Shown here piece after piece: positions 62,462 through 64,000 of a stretch of 64,000 nucleotides of DNA. The stretch lies in the NCBI GenBank assembly GCA_934643865.1, contig CAKUCX010000002.1, positions 1 through 64,000 of the forward strand. Direction: 5' to 3'. The DNA is from an uncultured Kiritimatiellota bacterium. GTDB taxonomy: Bacteria; Verrucomicrobiota; Kiritimatiellia; RFP12; UBA1067. Within the stretch, counting starts at the first letter, position 1. Each line of letters opens with the position of its first letter. The translations under genes were made by a program, and so were the position numbers. Below the pieces are notes generated by a model. That model searched no databases. It saw only the letters and a list, made by a program, of their open reading frames with translations, and was not told the origin of the DNA.

Positions 62462-64000
62462 ATGCGGTATGCGCGGTTCGGAGTGGCGGCGTGCGCTGGG
62501 CTCCTGTGGGCGGCGGCGTGGGCTGGGGGCGAGAACTGGAAGCTCGGAAAGCACGCGACGCGCACGGGCGACGTCGTGACGGTGGACATCCCGGCGGGGA
62601 AGGTGGATTCCGGCTCGGCGACGTGCGCCTACGACTTCTCGCGCCACAACGGGAAGGTCTTCCGGGCGTCGATCCGGGCGCGCGGCTTCGGCGTCTCGCG
62701 TCCTGAGCCGCGCTACCTCGGCTTCAAGTTCATGGGAACGTACCGCGACGATGCCTCGGGGGCGCTGAACTATCCCGGCGCGGCGCAGGTCGGCGGCGAC
62801 TTCCCCTGGCAGACCGTCTTGTTCACCGACGGCAACGTGGGCGTCAAGCGCGCGCCGGGCACGTTCACGCTTGGTCTGCAGGACGCCTGCGGGCGCGTTG
62901 AGTTCGACCTCTCGACCTTCAAGGTGGAGGAGCTACCCCCGCTCTGGCCGGAGACGAACCAGACCCACCGCTGCGTCTACACGCCGCGCGTGAAGGACGC
63001 GCCCGCGCGGCGCGGCGTCATGCTCGGGCTCGGCCTCTCGGAGGAGGACTTCAAGGCGCTCCACCGCTGGGGCGTCACGCTCGCGCGCTTCCAGATGACG
63101 CGCCAGTGGAACACGACGGGCGGCAACCGCGACCTCGCCGACTTCGACCGCTACATCGACGGCCAGCTCGACCTCCTGGAGAAGCACCTCGCCTGGGCGA
63201 AGAAGTACGGCATCCAGATCGTCGTCGACCTCCACGCCGCCCCCGGTGCGCGCGACGAGCGGAAGGACCTCTACATGTGCCACGACGCGACGTACGCGGA
63301 GGCGTTCATCGTGACGTGGCGGAAGATCGCGACGCGCTTCAGGGCACGCCCGGAGATCTTCGGCTTCGACCTCGTCAACGAGCCCCAGCAGCTCGCGCCC
63401 GCGCTGCCGGGCTGCGACTACTGGTCGCTCCAGAGCCGCGCCGCCGAGGCGATCCGCGCCATCGACCCCGAGACGCCCGTCATCGTCGAGTCGAACTGCT
63501 ACGACGGCCCGGCGACGTTCAGCTACCTGAAGCCGCTCGCGCTCACGAACATCATCTACCAGGTCCACATGTACGTGCCCCACGCCTTCACGCACCAGGG
63601 CGTCGGCGGCCCGACGTGGACGCGCACGAAGTACCCCGACGCCGCGAAGGGCTGGAACCGCGACTTCCTGCGGCGGACGCTGAAGCCGGTGCGCGACTTC
63701 CAGGCGCGCCACGGCGCGCGCATCTACGTGGGCGAGTTCTCGGCCATTGCCTGGGCCGAAGGCGCGGCGGACTACCTGCGCGACTGCATCGACCTCTTCG
63801 AGGAGGAGGGCTGGGACTGGACGTACCACGCCTTCCGCGAATGGACGGGGTGGAGCGTCGAGCACGAGGCGGAGAAGCCGGGCGCGCAGAGGCCCTCCTT
63901 CGACAATCCGCGCAAGCGCGCGCTCCTCGACGGCTTCCGGCGCGGCAGGCCGACGGCGCTCCGGGGACCGTTCCCGCTCCTCTGCACGCCGTGGACGGCG
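62462..64000 (+). CDS. Secreted GH5-like glycoside hydrolase (partial, runs off the window)
   Basis: 513 codons are open to the window end, no stop seen. Signal peptide MRYARFGVAACAGLLWAAAWA. An N-terminal beta domain (about 22-175) precedes a TIM barrel with IVVDLHAAPG, GFDLVNEPQQ (acid/base Glu) and IYVGEFSAIAW (nucleophile Glu): a cellulase-family, clan GH-A enzyme. GGGAAAGGGAGAAG lies before the ATG, 18 bases after the oxidoreductase stop. Confidence 0.85.
   Translation, partial: MRYARFGVAACAGLLWAAAWAGGENWKLGKHATRTGDVVTVDIPAGKVDSGSATCAYDFSRHNGKVFRASIRARGFGVSRPEPRYLGFKFMGTYRDDASGALNYPGAAQVGGDFPWQTVLFTDGNVGVKRAPGTFTLGLQDACGRVEFDLSTFKVEELPPLWPETNQTHRCVYTPRVKDAPARRGVMLGLGLSEEDFKALHRWGVTLARFQMTRQWNTTGGNRDLADFDRYIDGQLDLLEKHLAWAKKYGIQIVVDLHAAPGARDERKDLYMCHDATYAEAFIVTWRKIATRFRARPEIFGFDLVNEPQQLAPALPGCDYWSLQSRAAEAIRAIDPETPVIVESNCYDGPATFSYLKPLALTNIIYQVHMYVPHAFTHQGVGGPTWTRTKYPDAAKGWNRDFLRRTLKPVRDFQARHGARIYVGEFSAIAWAEGAADYLRDCIDLFEEEGWDWTYHAFREWTGWSVEHEAEKPGAQRPSFDNPRKRALLDGFRRGRPTALRGPFPLLCTPWTA

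Noticed and set aside
59084..62647. 1187-residue minus-strand open frame
   Set aside because: Shadow of the AAA-ATPase and oxidoreductase genes; no domain motifs.

Overview
This window comes from a high-GC bacterium. The right half (about 29.3-64 kb) is roughly 65-70% G+C. It carries many secreted glycosidases, twin-arginine-exported Gfo/Idh/MocA oxidoreductases and an AAA-ATPase/nuclease protein of the type common in gut anaerobes. That style of gene content suggests the PVC group (Kiritimatiellota or Lentisphaerota-like); this is inference from gene content, as no rRNA is present. Backbone promoters look alike: a -10 of the form TGNTAWACT, often with a TTGCSG-like -35 at 17 bp, and in at least two genes the start codon lies only 6 bases after the -10, implying leaderless mRNA.

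Left part (1-29.35 kb) is a lower-GC defence island. It starts at the 3' end of tRNA-Ala(GGC), where a truncated umuD remnant is fused to the tRNA, and ends near 29.35 kb. There a CTCCACCAG copy of the tRNA 3' end sits beside a terminator that probably once followed the tRNA. The island holds a DISARM/Druantia-like set: SNF2 helicase, giant N6-adenine methyltransferase, AlbA_2 (Schlafen-type) regulator, 2025-aa DUF1998 helicase with a C-terminal nuclease-like domain, RelE-UvrD fusion and a small AT-hook protein. Inside this set lies a more AT-rich cassette of four close-packed genes: a HEPN protein, a PHP-SMC ATPase (Ppl-like), a reverse transcriptase and a membrane coiled-coil protein. A REP-associated tyrosine transposase (RAYT) follows.

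The most striking signal is that hairpin repeats of REP/REPIN type lie inside the open reading frames of the defence genes, and of the RAYT itself, without breaking them. Two are REPIN pairs and two are single units; one single unit shows compensatory changes in its stem. Other palindromes and a heptamer array also sit in frame in these genes.

The backbone from 29.4 kb has a beta-helix gene remnant and a tRNA-Met, then a tRNA/translation cluster (trmO, tRNA-Leu, tgt, yajC, a LysM protein, serS, tRNA-Ile-CAT). Next come an exported DapA-like protein and a nifS-type desulfurase. A GntR/LacI-type regulator heads a run of secreted glycan-active proteins (38.5-49 kb). After these lie comM and comEC, two tandem amino-acid binding lipoproteins with a permease, rpsU, a MITE-like element, a phosphoribosyltransferase, and a second group of glycan genes (56-64 kb) ending in a GH5-like gene cut by the window edge.
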